Positions 1-8,930 are shown, counted from the stretch's first letter. The stretch is DNA of 64,000 nucleotides from an uncultured Methanobrevibacter sp. (GCA_900318035.1 ONJC01000009.1:28383-92382); one strand, 5' to 3'. Notes: generated from the letters alone by a model not told the origin. Numbers and translations: made by a program.

Positions 1-1266
1 CCTTCAAAAAGCTATTCTCATAGGGCAGTAATTCTGGCATCACTTGCTAAAGGTACTTCTAAATTATATGATATGCTGTACTCAGAAGATACATTGGCTT
101 CAATTAGAGTTTGTGAGGCTTTGGGTGCTAAAATTAAAAGAAACGATGATTATTTGGAAGTTGTCGGAACAGGTGGTAAGTTACACAATTCATGTGAAAA
201 TCCGATAGATTTGGCTAATTCCGGAACTACTTTAAGGTTAATGACTTCTGTAGCTGCGTTAAGTGATAATGAAGTTATATTGACTGGTGACGAGTCCCTT
301 CAAACTCGTCCGATGGGATTGTTGATGAATGCTTTATGGCCGTTAGGAATCGAAACGGAATCCTTAAAGGATAATGAGAAAGCACCAATTTTAATCAAAC
401 CGGGATACGTTGGTGGTGAAACCAATATTTATGGAAATGTCAGCTCTCAATTTATTTCATCAATTTTAATTTCATCTCCTTTATCTCAGGAGGGTGTTAC
501 TCTATATGTTTTGCCTGAATTCAAATCAAAGCCATACGTTAATATGACTTTGGACATTATGAGAAAATTCGGTGTCAAAACATTAAGTGGCTATTTTTTA
601 AAGCATGAAATCTGTGATAAGGAACATCAAAGCTGCAGAATAGATGAGTTTAAAGTTAAAAAACAAGATTATGTCGCCTGTGATTATACTGTTGAGGGAG
701 ATTATTCATCCGCCTCCTATCTTTTGGCATTGATAGCTATTAATGGTGGAAAAGCAATAATAAGAAACTTATTCAGAGATTCCAAACAGGGAGATAAGGT
801 AATCCTGGATATTTTGCAAAAGATGGGCGCAACTATTGTCAGGGGTGAAGATTATGTTGAAATCGCATCCACAGGCAGTCTGAAAGCTATTGATGTTGAT
901 TTGTCAAATGCTCCCGATCTCTTGATAACTGTTGCTGTGTTGGCCGCAATGGCTGAAGGTACAACCAACATTACAGGTGTTGCTCATGCAAGAGTAAAAG
1001 AGACTGACAGAATTGATACGACTTGCCGTGAGCTTGAAAAGTTAGGCTGTAAGTTGACTGAGCATGAAGACGGAATGAGCATAACCGGCGGTGTGTCTTC
1101 TGGTGTGGTGGATTCACATGGAGACCACAGGCTGGCCATGGCATTTTCATTGATTGGCCTAAAACATGATGTTGAAATTACAAATGGGGAAGTATTTGAT
1201 GTTTCATTCCCTGATTTCATAGAATCAATGGCAGAGCTTGGATTTGAATTGGAGTTGGTAGAGTGA
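1..1266 (+). CDS. aroA: 3-phosphoshikimate 1-carboxyvinyltransferase (EPSP synthase), 5' end cut by the window
   Basis: EPSP synthase joins shikimate-3-phosphate and phosphoenolpyruvate in the chorismate pathway. The frame is open from base 1 and begins inside the conserved N-terminal PSKSYSHRA motif, so the true start lies a few dozen bases upstream. The first in-frame ATG, at 73, is internal. Further family motifs are the NSGTTLRL segment, the TRPM segment of the substrate site, and HDHR-like residues near the C terminus ([11 protein letters not shown]). About 420 codons are present, close to the full family length. The stop overlaps the next gene by four bases (GTGA), so aroA and nth are probably co-transcribed. 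Another shikimate gene, aroD, lies far away at 28.5 kb on the other strand. Identity is very secure. Confidence 0.96.
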   Translation, partial: PSKSYSHRAVILASLAKGTSKLYDMLYSEDTLASIRVCEALGAKIKRNDDYLEVVGTGGKLHNSCENPIDLANSGTTLRLMTSVAALSDNEVILTGDESLQTRPMGLLMNALWPLGIETESLKDNEKAPILIKPGYVGGETNIYGNVSSQFISSILISSPLSQEGVTLYVLPEFKSKPYVNMTLDIMRKFGVKTLSGYFLKHEICDKEHQSCRIDEFKVKKQDYVACDYTVEGDYSSASYLLALIAINGGKAIIRNLFRDSKQGDKVILDILQKMGATIVRGEDYVEIASTGSLKAIDVDLSNAPDLLITVAVLAAMAEGTTNITGVAHARVKETDRIDTTCRELEKLGCKLTEHEDGMSITGGVSSGVVDSHGDHRLAMAFSLIGLKHDVEITNGEVFDVSFPDFIESMAELGFELELVE

Positions 1267-1892
1267 ATAAGGAAGAGCGTGTAATCCAGTTGATTGAAGA
1301 TTTGGAGACTACATTTGAGATAAGGACATTTTTGGACCACGATCCATATAAGGTACTGGTCAGAACTATTTTATCTCAAAGAACCCGTGATGAAAATACA
1401 GACCAAGCTACTGAAAACCTTTTTAACAAATATAAAGACATGTATGAAATTGTCGAGGCTCCAATTGATGATATTAAAGAGCTGATCAGACCTGCCGGTT
1501 TTTACAATGTTAAGGCAGGCAGAATAGTTGAAGTTTCTCAAATTCTGATTGACCAGTATGGGGGAGAGGTTCCAGATACTGTAGAAGAGCTTGTAAAGCT
1601 TCCGGGTGTAGGTCGTAAGACCGCAAACTGTGTTATGGTATTTGCTTTTGAGCTTCCTGCGATTCCTGTAGATACTCATGTTCACAGAATATCAAACCGT
1701 ATGGGTTTGGTGGATACAAAAGATCCTGAAGATACTGAAGTGGAATTGTGTAAAATCGCTCCTAAGGATTTGTGGATTAAACTGAATGATTTGATGGTTC
1801 AGTTTGGTCAGAATATCTGCAAACCTATGTCTCCTCAATGTGAAATCTGTCCATGCACTGAAATTTGTGATTATTACGAAGAAAATGTATAA
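1263..1892 (+). CDS. nth: endonuclease III (DNA glycosylase/AP lyase)
   Basis: Base-excision repair enzyme that removes oxidised pyrimidines and cleaves the abasic site. The 209-residue protein has the family's usual length. It shows the helix-hairpin-helix LPGVGRKTA with the catalytic lysine, the catalytic aspartate in [11 protein letters not shown], and a C-terminal [4Fe-4S] site with the exact Cys-X6-Cys-X2-Cys-X5-Cys spacing ([17 protein letters not shown]). The GTG start overlaps the aroA stop by four bases, which implies translational coupling. No separate promoter is visible. Confidence 0.97.
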   Translation: MNKEERVIQLIEDLETTFEIRTFLDHDPYKVLVRTILSQRTRDENTDQATENLFNKYKDMYEIVEAPIDDIKELIRPAGFYNVKAGRIVEVSQILIDQYGGEVPDTVEELVKLPGVGRKTANCVMVFAFELPAIPVDTHVHRISNRMGLVDTKDPEDTEVELCKIAPKDLWIKLNDLMVQFGQNICKPMSPQCEICPCTEICDYYEENV

Positions 1893-1921
1893 CTCATTTT
1901 TTCAACTATAATTTTTAGTTA

Positions 1922-1969
1922 TACCAAAACATTTATAAAGTAAAACAGTGTTATATAACAATAGTTATA
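1922..1969 (+). promoter_or_regulatory. cysK promoter with ATAAC-N4-GTTAT operator
   Basis: A BRE-like ACCAAAAC followed by a TATA box (atttataaa, 1931-1938) lies about 100 bases before cysK. Centred roughly 25-30 bases after it, over the expected transcription start, is the palindrome TATAAC-AATA-GTTATA (1954-1969). The same arrangement occurs twice before metY (5740-5878). The position suits a repressor or roadblock site. The binding protein is not known; the HTH gene at 3765 is the closest candidate. Confidence 0.6.
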
Positions 1970-2039
1970 ATTTTTATAACTTTTAAAATAACCCTTTTAA
2001 TATACCATAAACAAATTAATTATTGTAGGAGAAAAAAAT

Positions 2040-2987
2040 ATGGCAAATATACCAGAATTAAAAAGAGGAGTACTTGATAGCATTACTGATGCTATTGGAA
2101 ACACTCCAATCGTAAGATTAAATAATTTAACTGATGATTTAGAAGCTGAAATTGATGTAAAAATTGAATCATTCAACCCAACTGGTAGTGTAAAAGACCG
2201 TGTTGCTGTTGCAATGATTGAAGATGCGGAAGAAAAAGGTTTGCTCAAACCTGGTGCAACAATCATTGAGCCGACCAGTGGTAACACAGGTATTGGACTT
2301 GCGTTTGCTGCAGCTGCCAAAGGTTACAAATTAATTTTAACCATGCCTGAAACAATGTCTGTTGAAAGAAGAAAATTCCTAAGTGTTTTAGGAGCAGAAC
2401 TTGTTTTAACACCTGGTGCTGATGGAATGGGTGGAGCAATTGCAAAAGCAAAAGAACTCAATGAGGAAACTGAAGGCTCCATTATTTTAGGTCAGTTTGA
2501 CAACCCTGCAAATGTAAAAATCCACTATGAAACTACCGCTCAGGAAATCCTAAGGGATACTGACGGCAATGTTGACTTTGTTGTATCTGCAGCAGGAACA
2601 GGTGGAACAGCTACAGGAATTGCTAAAGGTCTAAAAGAAGTTCTTCCGGATGTTAAAGTAGTTGTTGTTGAGCCAGAAGAATCCCAAACACTTGGAAAAG
2701 GGGAAAAAGGACCTCATAAAATTCAGGGTATCGGTGCAGGATTTGTTCCTTCAATCTATGAAGCTGAAGTTATTGATGAGATTATTCCTGTTGCAAGTGA
2801 AGATGCCGGAAAAACCTTATTGGCCCTTGCTAAAAATGAAGGTATATTTACCGGAATATCTTCCGGAGCTGCAACTTTTGCTGCATTGGAATTAGCTAAA
2901 AGAGAAGAAAATAAAGGTAAAAGGATAATAGCAATATTACCTGATAATGGTGAAAGATATCTCTCCGTAGACTGGTTATTTGAATAA
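2040..2987 (+). CDS. cysK: cysteine synthase (O-acetylserine sulfhydrylase)
   Basis: PLP enzyme that makes cysteine from O-acetylserine and sulfide. The 315-residue protein carries the PLP-lysine motif NPTGSVKDR, the phosphate/substrate loop TSGNTGIGLAF and the glycine-rich GTGGTATG loop, all typical of CysK. The ATG at 2040 follows a GGAG Shine-Dalgarno (about 2027) at good spacing. It is followed 61 bases later by cysE, whose product supplies O-acetylserine, so both steps of cysteine synthesis are adjacent. The palindrome before the promoter suggests control by sulfur or cysteine status. Confidence 0.97.
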   Translation: MANIPELKRGVLDSITDAIGNTPIVRLNNLTDDLEAEIDVKIESFNPTGSVKDRVAVAMIEDAEEKGLLKPGATIIEPTSGNTGIGLAFAAAAKGYKLILTMPETMSVERRKFLSVLGAELVLTPGADGMGGAIAKAKELNEETEGSIILGQFDNPANVKIHYETTAQEILRDTDGNVDFVVSAAGTGGTATGIAKGLKEVLPDVKVVVVEPEESQTLGKGEKGPHKIQGIGAGFVPSIYEAEVIDEIIPVASEDAGKTLLALAKNEGIFTGISSGAATFAALELAKREENKGKRIIAILPDNGERYLSVDWLFE

Positions 2988-3048
2988 GAATAACTATTTA
3001 TACTATATGTTATATTATATTACAATATAGTAACTTTGGAGATTTTAA

Positions 3049-3762
3049 ATGTTTGATGGTTTGAAAAGTGAGATTAACACTTTTAAGGAAAAGGACCCTG
3101 CGATGAGGTCATCAATAGAAATATTTCTATGCTATCCGGGGTTTTATGCATTACTGTTCCATAGAATCAGCCATTGGTTCTGGAATCACTCTTTAAAATT
3201 GTTAGCTCGTATACTATCTACCATCTCTCGTTTTCTCACAGGAATTGAAATACATCCTGGCGCACAATTTGGTAAAAGAGTTTTTATAGATCATGGTATG
3301 GGCATTGTTGTCGGTGAAACAACTATAGTCGGTGATGATGTTTTAATTTATCAAGGTGTTGTGCTTGGTGGAACTACAACTAGTAAGGGCAAAAGACACC
3401 CAACAATTGAAAACGGAGTAATTATTGGTGCTGGAGCTAAAGTAATGGGTAACATTACCATTGGAGAATATGCCAAAATAGGTACTGGCGCAGTTGTATT
3501 GAAGGATGTTCCTCCCGAATCAACCTGTGTTGGTGTTCCGGGCAGAATTGTAAAATGTAAAAATCAAAGTCATGTTGTTGATTTGGAACACAATAAACTG
3601 CCGGACCCTGTTGCAGCAGCAATAAGGTCTTTAGAAAAACAAATAGAGGAAAATGAGAAACTTATTCAAATTTTGCTTGATAAAAACGGAATATGTTTAA
3701 CTGAAGAAAAAGTCGATGATAAGGTTCAATTTGGTGATTTATTTAAGGAAAATGGTGATTAA
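3049..3762 (+). CDS. cysE: serine O-acetyltransferase
   Basis: Acetylates serine with acetyl-CoA to give the CysK substrate. The 237-residue protein has an N-terminal helical region, then left-handed beta-helix hexapeptide repeats with the active-site segment FIDHGMGIVVGE and VLGGT, and the PGRIV loop. The C-terminal tail runs on with about 50 charged residues and ends Asn-Gly-Asp. Classical CysE proteins end in isoleucine, which inserts into the CysK active site, so the usual cysteine-synthase complex may not form here. The ATG follows a GGAG ribosome site at about 3038. The next gene, an HTH regulator, starts three bases after the stop. Confidence 0.95.
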   Translation: MFDGLKSEINTFKEKDPAMRSSIEIFLCYPGFYALLFHRISHWFWNHSLKLLARILSTISRFLTGIEIHPGAQFGKRVFIDHGMGIVVGETTIVGDDVLIYQGVVLGGTTTSKGKRHPTIENGVIIGAGAKVMGNITIGEYAKIGTGAVVLKDVPPESTCVGVPGRIVKCKNQSHVVDLEHNKLPDPVAAAIRSLEKQIEENEKLIQILLDKNGICLTEEKVDDKVQFGDLFKENGD

Positions 3763-3764
3763 TT

Positions 3765-4139
3765 ATGAAGCCACCTTGTGAAATTGTAGTATGGTATGTA
3801 ATCCCTGCAATTAGATCTGAACTAGCTAAAGAACTTTTAAATTTGGGAATGAAACAAAAAGATGTTTCAGAACTTATGGACATAACTCAACCTGCTGTAT
3901 CTCAGTACATTACCGATAAAAGGGGTAGTGGAATAAAATTGGATGACCAAGTTAGAGGTATGGTTCAGGAATTTGCACGTGAGTTGTCCGAAGGAGAAGC
4001 TACAAAAGCAGATCTGATTCCAAGAACTTGTAAAATTTGTAAAAATGTGAAAACAGCTGATGTTTTAGTGCAATTGGGTATTGATAAATCTGAACTGGGT
4101 GAAGATTGTCAAACTTGTATTGGGTCTGAAGCCGAGTAA
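3765..4139 (+). CDS. XRE-type HTH regulator with a C-terminal cysteine cluster; candidate sulfur/cysteine regulator
   Basis: The 124-residue protein begins MKPPCEIVVWYVIPAIR, typical of the archaeal COG2522-type predicted regulators. A helix-turn-helix follows at about residues 28-53 (MKQKDVSELMDITQPAVSQY). The C-terminal third has two Cys-X2-Cys pairs (CKIC and CQTC, about residues 88-118) that could bind zinc or an Fe-S cluster. With Cys5 there are five cysteines. Some COG2522 members carry a ThiN ligand domain; this one does not. It sits two bases after cysE and just before tRNA-Cys and cysS, so a role in sensing cysteine, sulfide or Fe-S status is a reasonable inference. The ligand and target sites are unproven. 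Confidence 0.75.
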   Translation: MKPPCEIVVWYVIPAIRSELAKELLNLGMKQKDVSELMDITQPAVSQYITDKRGSGIKLDDQVRGMVQEFARELSEGEATKADLIPRTCKICKNVKTADVLVQLGIDKSELGEDCQTCIGSEAE

Positions 4140-4145
4140 ATTTGG

Positions 4146-4199
4146 TAAAATATTGGAAAAAATAGTAAACTATTTAAACTATCAATAACCAATATTTTA
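4146..4199. repeat. long inverted repeat between the regulator and tRNA-Cys
   Basis: An 11-bp perfect inverted repeat, TAAAATATTGG (4146-4156) and CCAATATTTTA (4189-4199), flanks an inner small dyad, AAATAG-TAAA-CTATTT. It begins a few bases after the regulator stop and ends about 20 bases before the tRNA gene. It could end the cysK-cysE-regulator transcript, although no long U-run follows, or act in tRNA promoter control. The function is not decided by sequence alone. Confidence 0.5.
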
Positions 4200-4218
4200 T
4201 TATACTTTAATATTAAGT

Positions 4219-4290
4219 GGCAAGTTTACCGAGTGGCTTAGGTGTGTGGCTGCAGACCATAATACGGGGGTTCAAATCCCTCACTTGCCT
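4219..4290 (+). tRNA. tRNA-Cys (GCA anticodon)
   Basis: The 72-nt sequence folds as a cloverleaf. The acceptor stem is ggcaagt/acttgcc, with discriminator U73 as expected for Cys tRNAs. The anticodon stem is tgtgg/ccata around loop CTGCAGA, giving anticodon GCA at 4252-4254. The T-arm is ggggg-TTCAAAT-ccctc. CCA is not encoded. A T-rich stretch follows. The gene is 32 bases upstream of cysS, which encodes its cognate synthetase, so the two may share a transcript. Confidence 0.95.
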
Positions 4291-4322
4291 TTTACAATTA
4301 CTATTTTTTTGAGGTTATTTTT

Positions 4323-5669
4323 ATGGACGTCTATTCAACTTTAACTCGCAGTAAAGAGGATTTTGTAACTATTAATAAAAACAGGGTTAACTTATTTGTA
4401 TGCGGTCCAACTGTTTATGATGATGCTCACATTGGACATGGAAGAACCTACATTTCTTTTGATACAATAAAAAGATATTTGGAATTCAAGGGGTATGCCG
4501 TATTTTATATCCAGAATATTACAGATATTGATGATAAGATTATCAACAGATCAAAAGAAAGCGGAATTCCTGCACAGGAGTTGGCTCGCAAATTCGAAAA
4601 AAGATATATTGAAGACATGAACAAGTTAAATGTCAATGGCGTTAACTTATTTGCAAGAGCAACAGATCATGTTGATGAAATATTGGACCAGATTCAAAGA
4701 TTAATTGATAAAGGATTCGCTTATGAAACCGAAGATGGGGTTTACTTTGAAATAGACAAATTCCCTGAATTCGGAAAATTATCCAACAGAAATGTTGAAG
4801 AGCTGGAATCTCACAGAGACATTGCGGAAACCACTAAGAAAAATCCGCAGGACTTTGCACTTTGGAAAAAACGTGTGGGAGTAGATGAACCTACCTGGCC
4901 TTCTCCATGGGGAGACGGAAGACCTGGATGGCACATTGAAGACACTGCAATAACTGAATACTACTTCGGACCGCAATATGATGCCCACGGTGGAGGTCTC
5001 GACTTGATTTTCCCTCACCATGAAGCGGAAATTACACAAATGGAAGCGGTTTCAGGCAAAGCTCCGATGGTAAAATTCTGGTTGCACACAGGATTTTTAA
5101 ACGTAAATGGGGAAAAGATGTCTAAGTCTTTGAATAATTTCATTACCATTCGTGAATTGCTTAAGGATTATGCAGCAGAAACATTCAGATTCTTTGTTCT
5201 TTCAACACATTACAGAAGTCCGATTGACTTTTCCAAGGATTCACTTCACCAATCTGAAAAAAGTTTGGATAGGATTAGAAAATACTATGAACTTTTGGAT
5301 GTTTCAGTTGCAGAAGACAGTTTCGAATGTGAAGCGTTAGCTCCTCATAAAAAGGAATTCTTTGACAGTATGGATGATGACTTCAACACTCCAAAAGCTA
5401 TTGCTGCAATCTTCGGTTTGATTAATGACACCAAAAATGATTTGGATTCATTTTCTGATGAGGATAAAATAGCTATTAAAGCATTCCTTGATGATGTGGC
5501 TCATATTTTAGGAGTTAGCTTTGAGACTGAAGAAGTCAGTGCAGGCTCTGATGACTTGCTTGATTTAATTTCTGAAGTGAGATCTGAGCTTAGAGCTAAC
5601 AAGCAATATGATTTATCCGATAAAATCAGAAGTGACCTACAATCCTTAGGTTATGAAATTAATGATTAG
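4323..5669 (+). CDS. cysS: cysteinyl-tRNA synthetase
   Basis: Class I synthetase that charges tRNA-Cys. The 448-residue protein has the HIGH-type motif HIGHGR near residue 38, the KMSKS loop in the middle, zinc-site elements (CGPT near the N terminus, GGGLDLIFPHHE) and an anticodon-binding C-terminal domain. The ATG follows GAGGTTATTTTT. Its presence argues that this organism charges tRNA-Cys directly, rather than relying only on the SepRS/SepCysS route of some methanogens. It lies inside a run of cysteine-supply genes and ends at a clear intrinsic terminator. Confidence 0.97.
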   Translation: MDVYSTLTRSKEDFVTINKNRVNLFVCGPTVYDDAHIGHGRTYISFDTIKRYLEFKGYAVFYIQNITDIDDKIINRSKESGIPAQELARKFEKRYIEDMNKLNVNGVNLFARATDHVDEILDQIQRLIDKGFAYETEDGVYFEIDKFPEFGKLSNRNVEELESHRDIAETTKKNPQDFALWKKRVGVDEPTWPSPWGDGRPGWHIEDTAITEYYFGPQYDAHGGGLDLIFPHHEAEITQMEAVSGKAPMVKFWLHTGFLNVNGEKMSKSLNNFITIRELLKDYAAETFRFFVLSTHYRSPIDFSKDSLHQSEKSLDRIRKYYELLDVSVAEDSFECEALAPHKKEFFDSMDDDFNTPKAIAAIFGLINDTKNDLDSFSDEDKIAIKAFLDDVAHILGVSFETEEVSAGSDDLLDLISEVRSELRANKQYDLSDKIRSDLQSLGYEIND

Positions 5670-5690
5670 GAGATTTTTCTCCTATTTTTT
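5668..5690 (+). terminator. intrinsic terminator of cysS
   Basis: The hairpin AGGAGA-TTTT-TCTCCT overlaps the cysS stop codon and is followed directly by a T6 run (5685-5690). Confidence 0.75.
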
Positions 5691-5739
5691 AAATATTTAT
5701 ATAACTTTTTTTCAGTTTTTTTTCCAAATTCCATGACAA

Positions 5740-5878
5740 TGTTTATATAGTAAAAATAACATATGTTATTTTGGTATAACATAAGTTATAATTAATTTTC
5801 TTACTTTTTTTTAGGTATACCAAAATATTTATATACTAATAATAACTATTGTTATATAGTGAATATAACACGTGATAT
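5740..5878 (+). promoter_or_regulatory. metY control region: two TATA boxes, four ATAAC-N4-GTTAT boxes
   Basis: Two candidate promoters stand in tandem. TATA box 1 (5741-5749) is followed by a perfect 20-bp palindrome, AAAATAACATATGTTATTTT (5753-5772), and a second box TATAAC-ATAA-GTTATA (5775-5790), with centres 20 bp apart. TATA box 2 (5826-5834), preceded by ATACCAAAA, is followed by ATAAC-TATT-GTTAT (5842-5855) and an imperfect box ATAAC-ACGT-GATAT (5865-5878). Each pair covers the expected start site of its promoter. The same box lies in the cysK promoter, so a shared regulator is likely. Confidence 0.65.
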
Positions 5879-5913
5879 ATTTTACTCAAATTATTTTATA
5901 AAGGTGATAATTA

Positions 5914-7209
5914 ATGTCAAATAAAGATTACGGATTAGCAACATTAGGTGTACGTGCAGGACAAACTCCAGACCCCGCAACTGGGGCACAGGCGGTTCCA
6001 ATTTATCAAACTACTTCATATGTATTTAAAGACTCAGATGAAGCTGCAAGAAGATTCGCCCTTCAAGAATTTGGACAAATTTACTCCAGATTAACTAACC
6101 CTACCAGTGATGTATTTGAAGCAAGAATTGCTGCCATTGAAGGTGGTAATTCAGGTCTTTCAACATCAAGTGGTCTTGCAGCAATCTCATATGCGATTTT
6201 AAATGTAACCGAACCTGGAGACAACATTGTATCTGCAGATAACCTTTATGGTGGAACTTACCAATTATTTAACTACACTTTCAAAGATTTAGCAAGAGAA
6301 GTTAAGTTTGTAGACTCACAGGACTTAAAAGCCTTTGAAGATGCAATAGATGAAAAGACCAAGGCAATTTATGTTGAATCAATTGGAAATCCTAAATTGG
6401 ATGTTCCTGATTTTGAAGCGTTGGCTGAAATTGCACATTCACATGATATTCCATTGATTGTAGACAATACCGTTGGTGTCGGACTTGTAAGACCTTTGGA
6501 ACATGGAGCTGATGTTATTGCAGCATCTGCTACCAAATATGTCGGCGGTCACGGTACTGCAGTTGGAGGATATATCGTAGATTCCGGTAAATTCAACTGG
6601 GGAAACGGCAAGTTTGCAAACTTCACAGAACCTGATCCAAGTTATCACGGACTTGTGTTCTGGGATGCATTCGGAGATGTGCCTGAACTTGGAAACCTTG
6701 CATTTACTGTAAGGGCAAGAGCAAGACTTTTAAGAGATCTTGGAGCAACACAAGCTCCTGTACACAGTTTCATATTCCTGCAAGGACTTGAAAGTCTTGA
6801 TGTACGTGTAAAAAGACACTCTGAAAATGCTCTTAAAGTAGCTAAATTTTTAGAATCACATCCTAAGGTTAAATGGGTAAACTACCCAGGACTTGAATCA
6901 CATCCAACCTATGAAATTAACAAAAAATACCTGAAAGACAATTTCGCAGGTATTTTAGGTTTCGGTGTTGAAGGCGGTGAAGAAGCAGGAAGAAAAGTAA
7001 TTGAAAAATTGGAATTATTCTCAATTCTTGCAAACATCGGTGATGCAAAAAGCCTTGCAATACACCCTGCAAGTACAACACATCAACAGTTAACTCCTGA
7101 AGAACAGGAAGCTACCGGTGTAACACCTGATTTCATCAGACTTTCAATTGGTTTGGAAGATGTTAACGATTTAATTGATGATTTAAGCCAAGCTTTAGAT
7201 AGTATCTGA
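5914..7209 (+). CDS. metY: O-acetylhomoserine aminocarboxypropyltransferase (sulfhydrylase)
   Basis: PLP enzyme of the Cys/Met metabolism family that condenses an activated homoserine with sulfide to give homocysteine. The 431-residue length fits MetY. It has [24 protein letters not shown] N-terminal sequence, the STSSGLAA segment, and the PLP-lysine motif [11 protein letters not shown]. The C terminus has [10 protein letters not shown] and [10 protein letters not shown], typical of the family. The ATG follows AAGGTGATAATT. The gene stands alone behind an elaborate control region and is followed by a hairpin. Related gamma-synthase or lyase activities cannot be excluded from sequence. Confidence 0.9.
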   Translation: MSNKDYGLATLGVRAGQTPDPATGAQAVPIYQTTSYVFKDSDEAARRFALQEFGQIYSRLTNPTSDVFEARIAAIEGGNSGLSTSSGLAAISYAILNVTEPGDNIVSADNLYGGTYQLFNYTFKDLAREVKFVDSQDLKAFEDAIDEKTKAIYVESIGNPKLDVPDFEALAEIAHSHDIPLIVDNTVGVGLVRPLEHGADVIAASATKYVGGHGTAVGGYIVDSGKFNWGNGKFANFTEPDPSYHGLVFWDAFGDVPELGNLAFTVRARARLLRDLGATQAPVHSFIFLQGLESLDVRVKRHSENALKVAKFLESHPKVKWVNYPGLESHPTYEINKKYLKDNFAGILGFGVEGGEEAGRKVIEKLELFSILANIGDAKSLAIHPASTTHQQLTPEEQEATGVTPDFIRLSIGLEDVNDLIDDLSQALDSI

Positions 7210-7229
7210 GTAAAGTAACCCTTTACTCA
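7207..7229 (+). terminator. hairpin after metY
   Basis: The perfect 9-bp stem TGAGTAAAG/CTTTACTCA overlaps the metY stop. No strong U-run follows, so it may be a weak terminator or a 3'-end stabiliser. Confidence 0.5.
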
Positions 7230-7288
7230 CTTAAAATATTTATATTATTAAATTTAATTTTTAAAAAACGACAATTGGGAGATAGAGA

Positions 7289-8497
7289 ATGTATTTAGAT
7301 AACTCAGCAACTACACAAGTAAGTGAGGAAGTATTTGAAGAAATGAAACCATATTTCACAGAAGAGTTCGGAAACCCTTCAACTCTTTATAAATATGGTC
7401 GTGAATCTAAAAAAGCATTAAATCAGGCTCGTCAAAGAGTGGCTGATGCAATTAATGCAAAACCTGAAGAAATTATTTTCACAAGTGGTGGATCAGAATC
7501 AGATAACCTGGCTATCAAAGGCATTGCTTTTAAATTGGCCAAAAAAGGAAAGCATATTATCACTACTGAAATTGAACACCCTGCTGTAACTGAAACTCTT
7601 CATTTTTTAGAATCCCTTGACTTTAAAGTAACTTATTTGCCGGTTTATGAAAACGGTATTATTAAAATTGAAGATTTAAAAGAAGCAATCACTGATGAAA
7701 CAATTTTAATCACTGTTATGCATGCCAACAATGAAATAGGTACAGTTCAACCTATTGAAGAAATTGGTAAAATCGCAAAAGAACATGGAATCAAATTCCA
7801 TACCGATGCCGTTCAGAGTTTCGGTAAAATTGAAGTGGATGTTGAGAAACTAAATGTCGATTTACTGTCTTTATCATCCCATAAACTTAACGGGCCTAAA
7901 GGTGTTGGAGCAATATATATTAGGAAAGGAACTCGTCTTGTACCTTTAATTCATGGCGGAGGTCAGGAAAGAGGAATCAGGGCAGGAACTGAAAACGTTC
8001 CGGGAATAGTTGGATTTGGTAAAGCTTGCGAGCTTGCAAGTCAGCAATTGGAAGAACACTATGAAAAATTATCTTCAATTAGAGATGAACTCATTGAAAA
8101 AGTTTTATCCACAGTTCCTGAAGCTTATGTAAATGGAGATAGGGAACAAAGACTCCCAAATCTTGTCAACTTCAGATTCAAGGCAATTGAAGGTGAATCT
8201 TTAATCCTATTATTGGATGCTAAAGGTTATCAGGCTTCAACCGGTTCAGCATGTTCATCCAATAAGTTGGAAGCATCACCGGTTCTGACTGCACTAGGTC
8301 TTGACCCTGTTGATGTTCATGGTTCTTTAAGAATTTCACTTGCACCTGAAAGTGATACTTTTGACATCGATGAATTCGTTGGCATTATTGCGGAATCTGT
8401 TGCAAGGCTTCGTGAAATGTCTCCTTTATGGAATCAGGAACTTGATTATGATGGAGTAATGTGTTCAAAACACGGTGATGATTGTAGGATGTGTTAG
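7289..8497 (+). CDS. nifS: cysteine desulfurase (NifS/IscS type)
   Basis: PLP enzyme that removes sulfur from cysteine for Fe-S cluster assembly. The 402-residue protein shows the early MYLDNSATTQ motif, the PLP lysine in SSHKLNGPKG, and the persulfide-forming cysteine in STGSACSSN, which marks the IscS/NifS group. Unusually, the C terminus has three extra cysteines (CSKHGDDCRMC), which may bind metal or contact the scaffold. A GGGAG ribosome site precedes the ATG. nifU starts two bases after the stop, giving a desulfurase-scaffold pair. Confidence 0.95.
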   Translation: MYLDNSATTQVSEEVFEEMKPYFTEEFGNPSTLYKYGRESKKALNQARQRVADAINAKPEEIIFTSGGSESDNLAIKGIAFKLAKKGKHIITTEIEHPAVTETLHFLESLDFKVTYLPVYENGIIKIEDLKEAITDETILITVMHANNEIGTVQPIEEIGKIAKEHGIKFHTDAVQSFGKIEVDVEKLNVDLLSLSSHKLNGPKGVGAIYIRKGTRLVPLIHGGGQERGIRAGTENVPGIVGFGKACELASQQLEEHYEKLSSIRDELIEKVLSTVPEAYVNGDREQRLPNLVNFRFKAIEGESLILLLDAKGYQASTGSACSSNKLEASPVLTALGLDPVDVHGSLRISLAPESDTFDIDEFVGIIAESVARLREMSPLWNQELDYDGVMCSKHGDDCRMC

Positions 8498-8499
8498 AT

Positions 8500-8874
8500 A
8501 TGGATTATTCAGAAAAAGTAATGGATCATTTTGCAAACCCTAGAAACTGCAGAAAAATGGAAGATGCAAATGGTGTTGGAACTGTTGGAAACCCAACATG
8601 TGGAGATTTAATGACAATTTACATTAAGGTTAATGATGATGAAGTAATTGAAGATATCTCATTTCAAACATTTGGTTGCGGAGCAGCCATTGCAACCAGC
8701 AGTATGATTACTGAAATAGCTGTTGGAAAAACTGTAGACGAAGCATTAAAAATCTCAAGAAATGATGTTGCAGATGAATTGGATGGTTTACCACCAATAA
8801 AAATGCACTGTTCAAACCTTGCTGCTGATGGACTTCAGGCTGCAATTGAAAACTATAAGGAAAACAATCAATAA
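8500..8874 (+). CDS. nifU: Fe-S cluster scaffold protein (NifU/IscU N-terminal type)
   Basis: The 124-residue scaffold protein contains the three conserved cluster-binding cysteines, in NPTCGDL, TFGCGAA and KMHCSNLA. The start chosen is the ATG at 8500, giving MDYSEKVMDHFANPRN, because AGGATG at 8486-8491 is a well-spaced ribosome site. A GTG at 8491 is in frame but has no room for one. It is coupled to nifS. The Fe-binding and thioredoxin-like domains of full-length NifU are absent. Confidence 0.94.
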   Translation: MDYSEKVMDHFANPRNCRKMEDANGVGTVGNPTCGDLMTIYIKVNDDEVIEDISFQTFGCGAAIATSSMITEIAVGKTVDEALKISRNDVADELDGLPPIKMHCSNLAADGLQAAIENYKENNQ

Positions 8875-8930
8875 TAATATATACTTTGATAGATAAAATA
8901 TCTTTAACCTATTTAAGGAGATGTTTTATT

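Noticed and set aside
2990..3040. ATAAC-type box before cysE
   Set aside because: Only half sites with wrong spacing (ATAAC and GTTAT 12 bases apart); no clear N4 palindrome, so not listed as an operator.
5691..5913. Possible SAM or cobalamin riboswitch before metY
   Set aside because: No conserved riboswitch core or long structured leader is seen; the palindromes and TATA boxes explain the region better.
8886..8930. N-terminal extension of the superoxide reductase
   Set aside because: The ATG at 8931 has AAGGAG in front and gives the normal family N terminus; the extension has neither.
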